Of a stretch of 64,000 bases of DNA, positions 53,984 to 64,000 are shown piece by piece. The notes beneath the pieces were generated by a model, which saw nothing but the letters and a program-made list of their open reading frames with translations, was not told the origin of the DNA and ran no database searches. Source of the stretch: Idiomarina piscisalsi (GTDB taxonomy: Bacteria > Pseudomonadota > Gammaproteobacteria > Enterobacterales > Alteromonadaceae); contig NZ_PIQA01000001.1 of assembly GCF_003987095.1 (NCBI RefSeq), positions 496,001 through 560,000 on the forward strand, written 5' to 3'. Each line of letters begins with the position of its first letter. Within the stretch, counting starts at the first letter, position 1. The position numbers and the translations under genes are program-made.

Positions 53984-54103
53984 GTCTTATTCTCCCTACC
54001 TAACGCCCGCCCGAGTATACGAACTTTCTTATATTTTCGCATCCCAAGTTTTTCTCCGCTTATGTTATGCTTTTGGCAAAATTGCATGACGACAGGACAC
54101 TCA

Positions 54104-54913
54104 ATGAAAGTAATATCATTCAATATCAACGGTATTCGCGCACGTTTGCACCAACTTCAGGCGGTTATCGATAAACACCAGCCCGATGTTATCGGTTTGC
54201 AGGAAACCAAAGTTCATGACGACCAATTTCCCCTGGCAGATGTAGAGGCGATGGGTTATCACGTCATTTATCATGGCCAAAAAGGTCACTACGGTGTTGC
54301 CATGCTCAGCAAGAAGCCGTTGGAAAATCCACAGTTTGGCTACCCAACTGACGATGAAGATGCGCAGCGCCGAATGATTATGGGTGACTACCCACTTGAA
54401 AGTGGTCAACGTGTACGTGTATTGAATGGCTACTTCCCACAGGGCGAAAGTCGTGACCACCCCACCAAATTCCCGGCAAAAGAAAAGTTTTATCAGGACT
54501 TAATGAATTACCTGAATACCGAACTCTCTGCCGACGACCCGGTGATTGTTATGGGCGATATGAACATTTCGCGCATTGACCATGACATTGGTATTGGTGA
54601 AAACAACGCCAAGCGCTGGCTGCGCACCGGTAAATGCAGCTTTTTACCAGAAGAACGTGAGTGGATTCAAACACTGATGAACTGGGGCTTCCAGGACACT
54701 TACCGCCTGCTGAACCCGGATACGGACAACGAATTTAGCTGGTTTGACTACCGCTCTCGCGGCTTCGACGACAACCGTGGCCTTCGCATTGACTTAATTT
54801 TAGCGACCCAGTGTCTGGCCGAGAAATGCGAAGATACCGGCATTGATTACGAGCTTCGCGGTATAGAAAAGCCCTCTGACCACGCCCCGGTTTGGTCAAC
54901 CTTTAACGTGTAA
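54104..54913 (+). CDS. xthA: Exodeoxyribonuclease III
   Basis: A 269-residue AP endonuclease / 3'-5' exonuclease of base excision repair. Start [14 protein letters not shown], catalytic [47 protein letters not shown] split over about residues 210-230, and SDHAPVWS at the end. Start at 54104 follows AGGACAC; upstream ATGs give a poor N-terminus. Single gene converging on yfbV. Confidence 0.95.
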   Translation: MKVISFNINGIRARLHQLQAVIDKHQPDVIGLQETKVHDDQFPLADVEAMGYHVIYHGQKGHYGVAMLSKKPLENPQFGYPTDDEDAQRRMIMGDYPLESGQRVRVLNGYFPQGESRDHPTKFPAKEKFYQDLMNYLNTELSADDPVIVMGDMNISRIDHDIGIGENNAKRWLRTGKCSFLPEEREWIQTLMNWGFQDTYRLLNPDTDNEFSWFDYRSRGFDDNRGLRIDLILATQCLAEKCEDTGIDYELRGIEKPSDHAPVWSTFNV

Positions 54914-54915
54914 CC

Positions 54916-55350
54916 TTAATGTTCATGCGGCGGGAGCTGATCAAGCGCTTGTCGCAGAACAATGGCTAAATCCATGTATCGAGGCGCTTTGTTATTGGCC
55001 GCTTTAACCGGAATACCTTGCGCCTCAAGCTTCTGTCTTAACTCCAAGTACCAACGTTTTAACTGCGGCTTCAGCTGCTGCTGTGAACGCCATCCCAGCC
55101 AATAAATACCCTGTAACGGCAAACTCAGCATAATCAGCGACAGCATAATTCCTGTTGCCAACTGCTCCTGAGGCAAAAACTGCCAGGTCAGTAACGCATT
55201 AATCACAGCTATACCGGGCACCCATTTGACACCTTTACGTGTCATTGGAATAACCCGGGACTCTGTCATTGCCGCAACCACTGAGTGGTGAGGCCACGTT
55301 TCAGCGTAGGTTTTTCCGTCACGAAGTGTATGAAAAAACGACTGGCTCAA
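54916..55350 (-). CDS. yfbV: YfbV-family (UPF0208) membrane protein
   Basis: A 144-residue protein resembling E. coli YfbV: FFHTLRDGKTYAETWP, SRVIPMTRKGVKWVPGIAV, SLPLQGIYWLGWRS, two membrane segments in the centre. YfbV in E. coli limits the Ter macrodomain; the role here is inferred from family only. The TTG at 55350 has AGGAG eight bases upstream and gives the right N-terminal length, so I prefer it over ATG 55386, which would add twelve residues without a ribosome-binding site. Confidence 0.82.
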   Translation of the reverse strand: MSQSFFHTLRDGKTYAETWPHHSVVAAMTESRVIPMTRKGVKWVPGIAVINALLTWQFLPQEQLATGIMLSLIMLSLPLQGIYWLGWRSQQQLKPQLKRWYLELRQKLEAQGIPVKAANNKAPRYMDLAIVLRQALDQLPPHEH

Positions 55351-55474
55351 CTGAATAACTCCTAAAACCGCTGCATTAATGATCAATTAAATGACCACTG
55401 TACGATATTCGACCTTTGAAAATAATTGTTACTTTTCAACAACTTGTACTGTTACAACCGTGTAGTGCACAAAG

Positions 55475-55497
55475 ATATCCACAGATAATGTGGATAC
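55475..55497. repeat. Inverted repeat of DnaA-box-like 9-mers
   Basis: ATATCCACA and, on the other strand, GTATCCACA, flanking GATAA. Both differ by one base from the DnaA-box consensus TTATNCACA and lie head to head between yfbV and the EIIA-like gene. Two sites alone do not make an origin; possible DnaA regulatory site or a simple hairpin. Confidence 0.3.
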
Positions 55498-55564
55498 AGT
55501 TGATAAGCTTCCCACGCTTTGTCACTATACTCTTAAAATTAACGCCATAAGAGGGTCAAACTCA

Positions 55565-56044
55565 GTGCCCCAACCTCAGCTTCCATCAATATACGCGCCC
55601 ATAACCGGGCGGGTTCAGTCGGCGCGTTCTGCCTCCGCTATTCCGGGAAGCGAATTGCTTGGCCGAGGCCTGCAACTCAGCATAACAGGCAGTACCTTGT
55701 ATGCGCCAGTATCCGGCGAATTACTGCACTTAAGCCAGAGTGGCGATTATATCGCCATTAAAGTCAACGAGCACTTTTCCCTGCAGCTAATTTTAGGCAA
55801 CGGCGAACATTACTTAACGCATGATGCGCTAAAAGTGCTCTGTCGACACGCGAAACAAGTGGAGCAAGGCACACCGTTAATGTTTGTAAATTTACCCCGA
55901 CTACGCAGTTTACCCCAGTCACAGCAAGGGCTAAGCGTGTTATTATCGGCATTAACTGAACAAGCTTGTGAATTACCGATACACTGGCAACAAACGGGAC
56001 GTGTTGTAGCCAATGAAACCTGTCTAAATGAAGAACCGGAGTAA
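55565..56044 (+). CDS. EIIA-Glc-like protein lacking the catalytic histidine
   Basis: A 159-residue protein with the beta-sandwich layout of PTS glucose-type EIIA: IYAPITGRV, LLGRGLQLS, LYAPVSGELLHL and VNEHFSLQLILGNGEHYL. In true EIIA-Glc the last block contains V-H-F-G with the phosphorylated His; here it reads L-I-L-G, and the supporting His in N-H-A-F is also replaced (S-G-D-Y). It is therefore predicted not to be phosphorylated by HPr. GTG 55565 follows GAGGG; the longer frame from 55490 lacks a site. Probably regulatory or an unrelated carbohydrate-binding use. Confidence 0.7.
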   Translation: MPQPQLPSIYAPITGRVQSARSASAIPGSELLGRGLQLSITGSTLYAPVSGELLHLSQSGDYIAIKVNEHFSLQLILGNGEHYLTHDALKVLCRHAKQVEQGTPLMFVNLPRLRSLPQSQQGLSVLLSALTEQACELPIHWQQTGRVVANETCLNEEPE

Positions 56045-56051
56045 AGTTAGA

Positions 56052-58199
<2,148 letters not shown>

Positions 58200-58227
<28 letters not shown>

Positions 58228-58361
58228 TAGCCTTGGTAATAGGTGTTATTGTCAGTAATTTGATGGTCTTAAAATACAGTGCGAAATTTAAATGGCCCGG
58301 AACAAAGTCATCAGAAAAGAAAGACGACCCTGAAACGGACCACAAAGACAAGCAGGATTAA
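58200..58361 (+). CDS. DUF2897-like small membrane protein
   Basis: A 53-residue protein not in conventional long-frame calls. It starts [20 protein letters not shown], giving one membrane helix, then [14 protein letters not shown] and a charged tail rich in Lys, Asp and Glu. This resembles the DUF2897 family. The ATG overlaps the 3' end of the M15 gene and follows GAGGATGAGGG; its stop overlaps the purC end by four bases. In E. coli a different small membrane protein gene follows dapE at this place. Confidence 0.75.
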
Positions 58362-59068
58362 ATATCCGCACCTAGTCGCTTAGCCACTTCACGATAAGCT
58401 TCAACGACACCACCAAGCCCCTGACGGAAGCGATCTTTGTCGAGCTTTTCGCGGGTTTCGGCGTCCCATAAACGGCAGCCGTCCGGGCTGAATTCGTCGC
58501 CTAACATAATTTCGCCGTTAAAGACGCCAAACTCAAGCTTATAGTCAACAAGCAGCAAGCCTGCATCAGCAAAGAGCTTTTTCAGAACATCATTCACTTT
58601 GAACGTCAGTTCTTTCATTTTTTCAATTTGCTCAGCTTTTGCCCAACCAAATGCCTGAATGTGATACTCGTTGATCATTGGATCGTGCAGCGCATCGTTC
58701 TTCAGGAAGAACTCAAAGGTTGGCGGGTTTAATTCCATACCTTCTTTAACGCCTAAGCGTTTAACCAAAGAGCCCGCAGCATAGTTGCGCACCACGCACT
58801 CAACTGGAATCATGTCGAGCTTTTTCACTACCGATTCGGTATCGCTGATACACTCATCCAACTGAGTCGGAATGCCGGCTTCTTCCAGCTTACTCATGAT
58901 AAAGTGGTTAAACTTATTGTTTACCTTGCCTTTATCGTCAAGCTGCTCAACTTTTTCACCGTCAAAAGCCGATGTATCGTTACGAAACTCCAGAATTAAA
59001 CGATCGGGATCATCGGTGTGGTAAACCGTCTTCGCTTTACCCCGGTACAACTCACTGCGCTTTTCCAT
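58358..59068 (-). CDS. purC: SAICAR synthetase
   Basis: A 236-residue enzyme adding aspartate to CAIR in purine synthesis. Family marks: [17 protein letters not shown] near the start, [27 protein letters not shown] and [13 protein letters not shown]. Start at 59068 ([13 protein letters not shown]), the canonical N-terminus. Last gene of the dapA-bamC-purC run on the minus strand. Confidence 0.96.
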   Translation of the reverse strand: MEKRSELYRGKAKTVYHTDDPDRLILEFRNDTSAFDGEKVEQLDDKGKVNNKFNHFIMSKLEEAGIPTQLDECISDTESVVKKLDMIPVECVVRNYAAGSLVKRLGVKEGMELNPPTFEFFLKNDALHDPMINEYHIQAFGWAKAEQIEKMKELTFKVNDVLKKLFADAGLLLVDYKLEFGVFNGEIMLGDEFSPDGCRLWDAETREKLDKDRFRQGLGGVVEAYREVAKRLGADI

Positions 59069-59090
59069 TGATTGTTCCACTCGCACTTAA

Positions 59091-60179
59091 TTATAGTTTA
59101 CTTTGCTGTTTGACAGCTGCTCGGAAATTCTCATAAACCGCTTGCAGCCACTGCTCAGAGACCATTGTATCATCTTGATAGACGCGTACTGCGGTATTCT
59201 CTCCAGACTCAAGCAGTCTAAATTCGTACTCACCCTCTTCAATATTCAGCGGTTCGTAGTCGTCGCCGCCAATAAACAAGAAGCCGCTGTCCGGTTCGCT
59301 GTAGCTAACAAAATAAGTACCGGTTTCACGGTTTAAATCTTCAACTTCAAAGCCAATGCTCTGTAACGCAAGGTTCACCAATGGCCATGCTTGATCAAAG
59401 CTATCTTCAACCAACAAGATATTTTCGCCAGAATCGGACTGCTGAGTAAGCTGGGTATCAATACCTTCAGCTTTAAGCTGTGCCACAGCCTGCTGTTGCT
59501 TACGGTTTACTTCAGAAATAATAGCATTAAGTAAGTCTGCTTCGAGGTTATTTCCGACTACTGGCGCAACATCCACCGTGCGACCATCAACTTTTTGCGT
59601 AAAGTTATCAATGTTAACTCGCAGTGACGTTGTACGCTTATGAGACTCAGTTTCCTGAATAATTTCGTAACGGAATGTACGCTCTTGTAGCTTATCCTCT
59701 TCACCACCAAAGCCGAGAAAACCACCCTCGCCGTCCAGTGTTTGCTGAAGACTCATCGTTTCAGTTAACCAGTGACCATCACTTTGCACGTCATAGCTAA
59801 TACCACGACGCTCAAGCACCGTTTCTGCGGCCTCTTTTACAAATTCAGTAACAGAATCACCCATACCATCAACAATATCGAAATACGCCCGCGTTTCAGT
59901 TTCAGTCTCCAGTACCCGGCTACCTAGGCCTAATGGACGCACTTGTTGAGGGGCTGTAATGTTGACACGCTGCCCAATCGGAGCATTTTTTATATCGGTC
60001 TGCGGCACAGCGTAATCAGAATCCCGCTCAGGACGCTCAAGGTCACCAGGCAACGTCAAGGTATCCGTTGGTTGAATATTGACGTAATCAAAACCGCCAC
60101 TGGCTCTTTCTCTATCTGCCGCGGAACAACCAGCAAGCGTCGCTGCGGTTAGCGCCAGGGCAAGGTAGGACAATTTCAT
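59091..60179 (-). CDS. bamC: Outer-membrane assembly lipoprotein BamC
   Basis: A 362-residue lipoprotein with signal peptide and lipobox LAGC (MKLSYLALALTAATLAGCSA), an unstructured N-terminal stretch and two helix-grip domains (VLERRGISYDVQSDGHW, and FDQAWPLVNLALQSIGFEVE). Subunit of the BAM complex that inserts barrel proteins. Start shares a base with the dapA stop, and the order dapA-bamC-purC is conserved in gammaproteobacteria, which supports the assignment. Confidence 0.92.
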   Translation of the reverse strand: MKLSYLALALTAATLAGCSAADRERASGGFDYVNIQPTDTLTLPGDLERPERDSDYAVPQTDIKNAPIGQRVNITAPQQVRPLGLGSRVLETETETRAYFDIVDGMGDSVTEFVKEAAETVLERRGISYDVQSDGHWLTETMSLQQTLDGEGGFLGFGGEEDKLQERTFRYEIIQETESHKRTTSLRVNIDNFTQKVDGRTVDVAPVVGNNLEADLLNAIISEVNRKQQQAVAQLKAEGIDTQLTQQSDSGENILLVEDSFDQAWPLVNLALQSIGFEVEDLNRETGTYFVSYSEPDSGFLFIGGDDYEPLNIEEGEYEFRLLESGENTAVRVYQDDTMVSEQWLQAVYENFRAAVKQQSKL

Positions 60180-61069
60180 TATGACTCCTGAGTATTAATA
60201 AGATTAGCTTTCTCTAACACCGACTCAATAATGGCCTGATTGGCCTCTTCTGGCGGTGTTAACGGAAGGCGATAATTGGCACTGCACCACCCCATGAGCG
60301 CTAACGCCCATTTGACCGGAATAGGATTAGATTCAATAAATAGCATGTCATGCAGCGGCGCTAGTTGTTCATCAAGTTTGTTTGCGGTCTCAGAGTCACC
60401 TTTAACGGCTGCATCAACCATGGCTTTCACCTGCTCTGGCGCTATATTTGCAGTGACGCTAATAACCCCATGACCACCTGCAAGCATAAACTCACGAGAC
60501 GTTGGGTCATCCCCGCTTAGCAAAATAAAATCGTCACCGCAGCGCTTTTTAAGCTCGGTCACACGGCTGACATCGCCAGTTGCTTCTTTTACACCAACCA
60601 CGCCTGGAATCTGCGCCAGCTTCTCTATGATATCCGGCGTCATGTCAGAGCAAGTTCTGCCCGGCACGTTATAAAGAATTTGAGGCTTGTCGGTAACGTC
60701 GGCACAGGCTTCGAAGTGCGCCATCAGTCCAGCCATAGAAGGCTTATTGTAATATGGTGTGACATTCAAAAAGCCGTCAACGCCGGCTTGGGTCATTTTT
60801 TCGGTCAGTTGCACGGCTTCACTGGTAGAGTTTGAACCATTTCCGGCAATAACACTTATACGCCCAGCGCTCAGCTCCACCACCGCATTGACCACATTAA
60901 TATGCTCTTCGTGGGTTAATGTCGTTGACTCGCCTGTTGTTCCCACGGCAACAATAGCGTCGGTTCCTGCTTTTATATGTTGTTCTACCAGAAACTCAAG
61001 TTCGCTGTAGTCCACATTACCGTATTTGGTAAAAGGAGTGACCAGTGCAACGATACTGCCTTTCAGCAT
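60179..61069 (-). CDS. dapA: 4-hydroxy-tetrahydrodipicolinate synthase
   Basis: A 296-residue TIM-barrel aldolase joining pyruvate and aspartate semialdehyde in DAP/lysine synthesis. Seen: GSIVALVTPF, VGTTGESTTLTHEEH, YYNKPSMAGLMAHF, GRTCSDMTPD, GVKEATGD with the Schiff-base Lys, LSGDDP. Start at 61069 (MLKGSIVAL) after GGAGAAGGT. Head of the dapA-bamC-purC run. The gcvR gene that often lies between bcp and dapA is absent here. Confidence 0.96.
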   Translation of the reverse strand: MLKGSIVALVTPFTKYGNVDYSELEFLVEQHIKAGTDAIVAVGTTGESTTLTHEEHINVVNAVVELSAGRISVIAGNGSNSTSEAVQLTEKMTQAGVDGFLNVTPYYNKPSMAGLMAHFEACADVTDKPQILYNVPGRTCSDMTPDIIEKLAQIPGVVGVKEATGDVSRVTELKKRCGDDFILLSGDDPTSREFMLAGGHGVISVTANIAPEQVKAMVDAAVKGDSETANKLDEQLAPLHDMLFIESNPIPVKWALALMGWCSANYRLPLTPPEEANQAIIESVLEKANLINTQES

Positions 61070-61255
61070 ACCTTCTCCAAGTCCTAAATTTTGGGCAACA
61101 ATGTTAATGCCAGCCCTAACGAAACACAAGTGATAGGAACGTATCTTAGTCAGAAGGTTCCGTAAACCTAAGAAAAACCGGACTAAGCTTTCCTAACGTA
61201 TAAGCTGTTGGTTAAGATACCCCTATTCATTTATTGGAAGACTAAGGAGACCGTC

Positions 61256-61723
61256 ATGAATACATTGCAAGCTGGCGACAAAGCGCCTGAGTTCACGCTA
61301 CTAGACGCAAATGAAAACGAAGTATCGCTAAAAGACTTGCTGAAAGAACATCGCGTACTGGTTTACTTTTACCCGAAAGCCATGACACCAGGCTGCACCG
61401 TGCAAGCTCAAAACTTGCGAGACCAGCGTGACGAGTTGGCGAAGCATAACGTTGTTTCAGTGGGTATTAGCCCTGACGCTCCTAAGCGTTTGGCTAAGTT
61501 CACTGAACGTGACGAATTGAACTTCACCCTGCTTAGCGACGAAGATCATAAAGTTGCTGAAGACTTCGGTGTTTGGGGCCTGAAGAAATTTATGGGCAAA
61601 GAATACGACGGTATTCATCGTATTAGCTTTTTGGTTGAACAAGACGGAACCATTTCAAAGGTATTCAATAAGTTCAAAACCAAAGAACACCACGACGTGG
61701 TCTTAGAGCACCTGAAAAGCTAA
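61256..61723 (+). CDS. bcp: Thioredoxin-dependent thiol peroxidase
   Basis: A 155-residue peroxiredoxin of the Bcp group reducing peroxides. The start MNTLQAGDKAPEFTLLDANE, the peroxidatic Cys in YPKAMTPGCTVQAQ (P-x-x-x-T-P-G-C), with Ala and Val around it where many members have a resolving Cys at +5 (here Q), so the resolving step may need thioredoxin or a partner. AAGGAG precedes the ATG. Divergent from dapA. Confidence 0.93.
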   Translation: MNTLQAGDKAPEFTLLDANENEVSLKDLLKEHRVLVYFYPKAMTPGCTVQAQNLRDQRDELAKHNVVSVGISPDAPKRLAKFTERDELNFTLLSDEDHKVAEDFGVWGLKKFMGKEYDGIHRISFLVEQDGTISKVFNKFKTKEHHDVVLEHLKS

Positions 61724-61744
61724 GCTTTACTCATATTAGACACT

Positions 61745-61775
61745 AAGCCTCGTCACTTTATGACGAGGCTTTTTC
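61745..61775. terminator. Bidirectional terminator between bcp and perM
   Basis: AAGCCTCGTCA, short loop, TGACGAGGCTTTTT. Perfect 10-base stem with a T-tract for bcp, between convergent genes. Confidence 0.88.
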
Positions 61776-62852
61776 TGTTTTCGCTTCCGTTTGTTCTATA
61801 TTGCTAGTTCCGGTGTCCCAGGCGGTTATCACAGCTTTAACCAAGCTAGCCAGCGGGATCGCAAAGAACACACCCCAGAACCCCCAAATACCACCAAATA
61901 TCAATACCGCAGCAATAATGTAGACCGGGTTTAAACTCACTGCTTCGGAGAACAGCAGCGGCACCAGTAAGTTACCATCGAGCGCCTGAATAATGAGATA
62001 AGCTACCGTTACCCACACAAACGGTGCCGTAGGTCCAAACTGGAACAACGCCACTAAAACAACAGGAATTGTGACCACCGCTGCACCAATGTACGGAATG
62101 AGCACCGAAAAGCCAACGAGAATAGCCAGTAACAAAGCAAACTGAAGCCCAAACAAGCTAAAGGTCACAAAGGACACTATCGCCACGACGATAATTTCAA
62201 TAACCTTACCGCGAATGTAATTCATAATTTGCAGGTTCATTTCCTGCCCGACTTGCGTAATTAACGCCCGGTTAGACGGCAGTAACTTACTGAAGTTAGC
62301 CATTAACACATCACGGTCTTTCAGCATGAAAAAAATAAGCAGCGGCACGACGATTAAATAAACCAACATAGCCATAAGGTTTATTAACGAAGTGACAGAG
62401 ACTGTTACCAGGCTTTCACCAAAACCAACGACACGATTCTTCAACGACTGAGTCAGTTCATTAATTTGGCTTTCATCGATAACGCTTGGGAACATTTCCG
62501 GCAGTTTATGCAACCATATTTGTAAGTTACCTATCATATTTGGCAACTCTTGAATAAGCATGGTGCTTTGCTGCCATATAACCGGAACCAATGTCAGCAG
62601 CACCAGAACTGCCAGCGCCAAAAACGCCACAAAAGTGATAATAGTGGCCGTTAACCGCGACATTCCCATATACATAAGCCGAGTTACCGGCCAGTCAAGC
62701 AGGTAAGCAAGTGCAATAGCAACAATAAGCGGCGCCAGTAAGTTACCAAACAGAACAATGACAACGACTGTCACCACCAGCAACAGGAATAAGGTAACCG
62801 CGTTAGGATCTGAAAACTTACGTTGATACCACTGCTTTATGTAATCAAACAT
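61758..62852 (-). CDS. perM: AI-2E/PerM family membrane protein
   Basis: A 364-residue inner-membrane protein with about eight hydrophobic segments: two at the N-terminus (LFLLLVVTVVVIVLFGNLLA), a helical soluble region (about 100-150), then the C-terminal bundle with LLAILVGFSVLIPYIGAAVV and FGGIWGFWGVFFAIPLASLVK split. Such proteins export quorum signals, permease substrates or sodium; specificity cannot be read. It lies next to a BepA-like protease gene as in E. coli. Confidence 0.9.
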   Translation of the reverse strand: MFDYIKQWYQRKFSDPNAVTLFLLLVVTVVVIVLFGNLLAPLIVAIALAYLLDWPVTRLMYMGMSRLTATIITFVAFLALAVLVLLTLVPVIWQQSTMLIQELPNMIGNLQIWLHKLPEMFPSVIDESQINELTQSLKNRVVGFGESLVTVSVTSLINLMAMLVYLIVVPLLIFFMLKDRDVLMANFSKLLPSNRALITQVGQEMNLQIMNYIRGKVIEIIVVAIVSFVTFSLFGLQFALLLAILVGFSVLIPYIGAAVVTIPVVLVALFQFGPTAPFVWVTVAYLIIQALDGNLLVPLLFSEAVSLNPVYIIAAVLIFGGIWGFWGVFFAIPLASLVKAVITAWDTGTSNIEQTEAKTEKASS

Positions 62853-62940
62853 GAACTGTTATCTCCCGGAGATTCTTACAAGGAATAGTATCAGTCCTTG
62901 CAATCTTTCCATAACCCCATAGAGTAAAAAGGAACTAAAG

Positions 62941-62985
62941 ATGAAAAAATCACTCTTATCAGTGACAAAACCTGAGTATTTATAA
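62941..62985 (+). other. Possible 14-residue leader ORF before the BepA-like gene
   Basis: ATG 62941 follows AAAAAGGAACTAAAG, a stronger ribosome-binding site than the one before the protease gene itself, and encodes MKKSLLSVTKPEYL then TAA. The preceding 62879-62900 holds a hairpin CAAGGA/TCCTTG. It may be a leader peptide or chance; no other support. Confidence 0.3.
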
Positions 62986-63005
62986 CTTCACCAATTGAGT
63001 CGTCG

Positions 63006-64000
63006 ATGTATAAAACGCTGCTAAAAACTTTGCTGCCCGCTGTTATTGCTGTTACCACCTTTTTTACTGCATTTGCTTACAGCGCACAAGACAGTCGCAG
63101 ACTTCCTGAAATAGGCACGACTGGCGCAGCATTTCTGAGCATTGAACGCGAGCAAGTGGTTGGCGACTTTTACATGCGTCAGGTGCGGGCGCAGGCGCCT
63201 ATTATTTATGACCCGGTACTCGACAGCTACCTGAGCAATTTAGGGCAACGCCTAGTGCGCTACAGCAACGGTGTGAAATACCCCTTTAACTTTTTCTGGA
63301 TACGCAATAACGAAATTAATGCCTTTGCGTTTATGGGTGGTTACGTAGGTGTGCATACCGGACTTATTCAGGAAGCCCGCACCGAGTCCGAGCTGGCCGC
63401 TGTACTCGGGCATGAAGTAGCTCACGTAACACAGCGCCATATTGTCCGCCGCATGCAAGAGCAGCAGCAAAATATGCCCGTGACCATTGCAGGCGTTATT
63501 GGCTCAATTCTCTTAGGTATGGCTAACCCGGAAGCCGGTATGGCCGGTTTGTATACGACATTGGGGGCAACTGGACAGTCGCAAATTAACTACACGCGCC
63601 TGTATGAAAAAGAAGCTGACCGCATTGGTTTGTCTGTTCTGTTAGCCGCTGGCTTTGATCCCATGGGGGCTCCGGATTTTTTCGGTCGTTTAGCGGAAAA
63701 GTATCGTTACGTCAGTAAACCACCGGAAATGCTCATGACTCACCCGCTCCCCGAATCACGTATTGCTGACACTCGAGCACGAGCGGAGTCGATGCGCCGT
63801 ATCGATGTAAAACCCAGTCTTGAGTTTGCATTAGCGAAAGCTCGTGTTGAAGCTCGCTACGCGGGTAATCCGTCAGTTTCCGATTTTCAGGATATGGCGA
63901 ACAGCAGTAACCCAATTAACCAACGTGCCGGCACTTATGGCCTGGCGATAATTGCTCTCGACCGGGGCCATTACAACACAGCTTCAGAGCATATCAACAC
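63006..64000 (+). CDS. bepA: BepA/YfgC-like M48 metalloprotease, cut by window end
   Basis: At least 331 residues, open to the window end. Signal peptide MYKTLLKTLLPAVIAVTTFF and on to SAQ, then the M48 domain: ELAAVLGHEVAHVTQRH with zinc ligands H-E-x-x-H near 138-142 and the third Glu in YEKEADRIG near 200; MTHPLPESRIADTRAR ends the catalytic domain. A TPR part begins afterwards as in BepA, which degrades or chaperones stalled outer-membrane proteins such as LptD. ATG 63006 gives the signal peptide. The bamC gene of the same outer-membrane assembly process lies 3 kb away. Confidence 0.9.
   Translation, partial: MYKTLLKTLLPAVIAVTTFFTAFAYSAQDSRRLPEIGTTGAAFLSIEREQVVGDFYMRQVRAQAPIIYDPVLDSYLSNLGQRLVRYSNGVKYPFNFFWIRNNEINAFAFMGGYVGVHTGLIQEARTESELAAVLGHEVAHVTQRHIVRRMQEQQQNMPVTIAGVIGSILLGMANPEAGMAGLYTTLGATGQSQINYTRLYEKEADRIGLSVLLAAGFDPMGAPDFFGRLAEKYRYVSKPPEMLMTHPLPESRIADTRARAESMRRIDVKPSLEFALAKARVEARYAGNPSVSDFQDMANSSNPINQRAGTYGLAIIALDRGHYNTASEHIN

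Noticed and set aside
55475-55497. Replication origin
   Set aside because: Only two imperfect DnaA-like boxes, no AT-rich unwinding element, no dnaA, gidA or rpmH nearby.
60179-61256. Missing gcvR as a functional loss
   Set aside because: Absence from this place says nothing about its presence elsewhere in the genome.

Overview
The window comes from a gammaproteobacterial chromosome. Gene content and neighbourhoods (dapA-bamC-purC, yffB-dapE, perM next to a BepA-type protease, monomeric isocitrate dehydrogenase, a prpBC-acnD-prpF propionate operon, many peptidases, a POT peptide transporter and a betaine carrier) fit a marine, slightly halophilic, amino-acid-using member of the Alteromonadales, most like Idiomarina. 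The genus is an inference from memory, not a database result.

Layout. 1-2164: conserved core (zinc-ribbon protein, riboflavin synthase, DUF3080 lipoprotein, tRNA-Val). 2174-11750: an accessory region directly after the tRNA. It holds an unrecognised zinc-finger protein with its own operator; an oxidoreductase whose 3' end is duplicated around a RelB-like antitoxin with a truncated toxin; a convergent unit made of a twin-module AAA ATPase, a small partner protein and a uracil-DNA-glycosylase-fold protein, whose two promoter regions carry the same 19-bp palindrome; a second decayed toxin-antitoxin pair; and a WYL-regulator plus methyltransferase-HNH fusion operon. 11871-18497: DUF502 protein, then a complete cell-surface-signalling unit (ECF sigma, FecR anti-sigma, TonB receptor with STN domain, M14 carboxypeptidase) with two matching putative ECF promoters. 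18599-25356: outer-membrane barrel, betaine-type transporter, cNMP/CBS/DUF294 protein, DnaQ-like exonuclease, diguanylate cyclase and a secreted unknown.

25406-31916: 2-methylcitrate cycle operon headed by a GntR regulator, with two identical operator palindromes shared with a divergent MHYT-GGDEF-EAL phosphodiesterase. 34411-41981: POT transporter, DUF4442 protein, NADP-isocitrate dehydrogenase, glyoxalase I, small membrane protein, YgjP-like metallopeptidase, a BacNav-like ion channel and UppP. 42053-43620: aspartokinase III under a lysine riboswitch. 43653-53983: alcohol dehydrogenase, DUF885 lipoprotein, a three-gene MoxR/VWA/phospholipase-D block, a hybrid histidine kinase, a Sel1-like protein, a patatin and a DUF3392 protein. 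54104-64000: exonuclease III, YfbV, an EIIA-Glc-like protein without the catalytic histidine, YffB, DapE, an M15 peptidase, a DUF2897 protein, PurC, BamC, DapA, Bcp, PerM and a BepA-like protease cut by the window end.

The best candidates for an undescribed system are the AAA/small protein/UDG-fold unit with shared operator (4869-8188) and the adjacent WYL-regulated methyltransferase-HNH fusion (8926-11750). Both sit in a region scarred by toxin-antitoxin relics and a gene-end duplication, as expected for a defence or plasticity hot spot. All functional claims for these two are inference.
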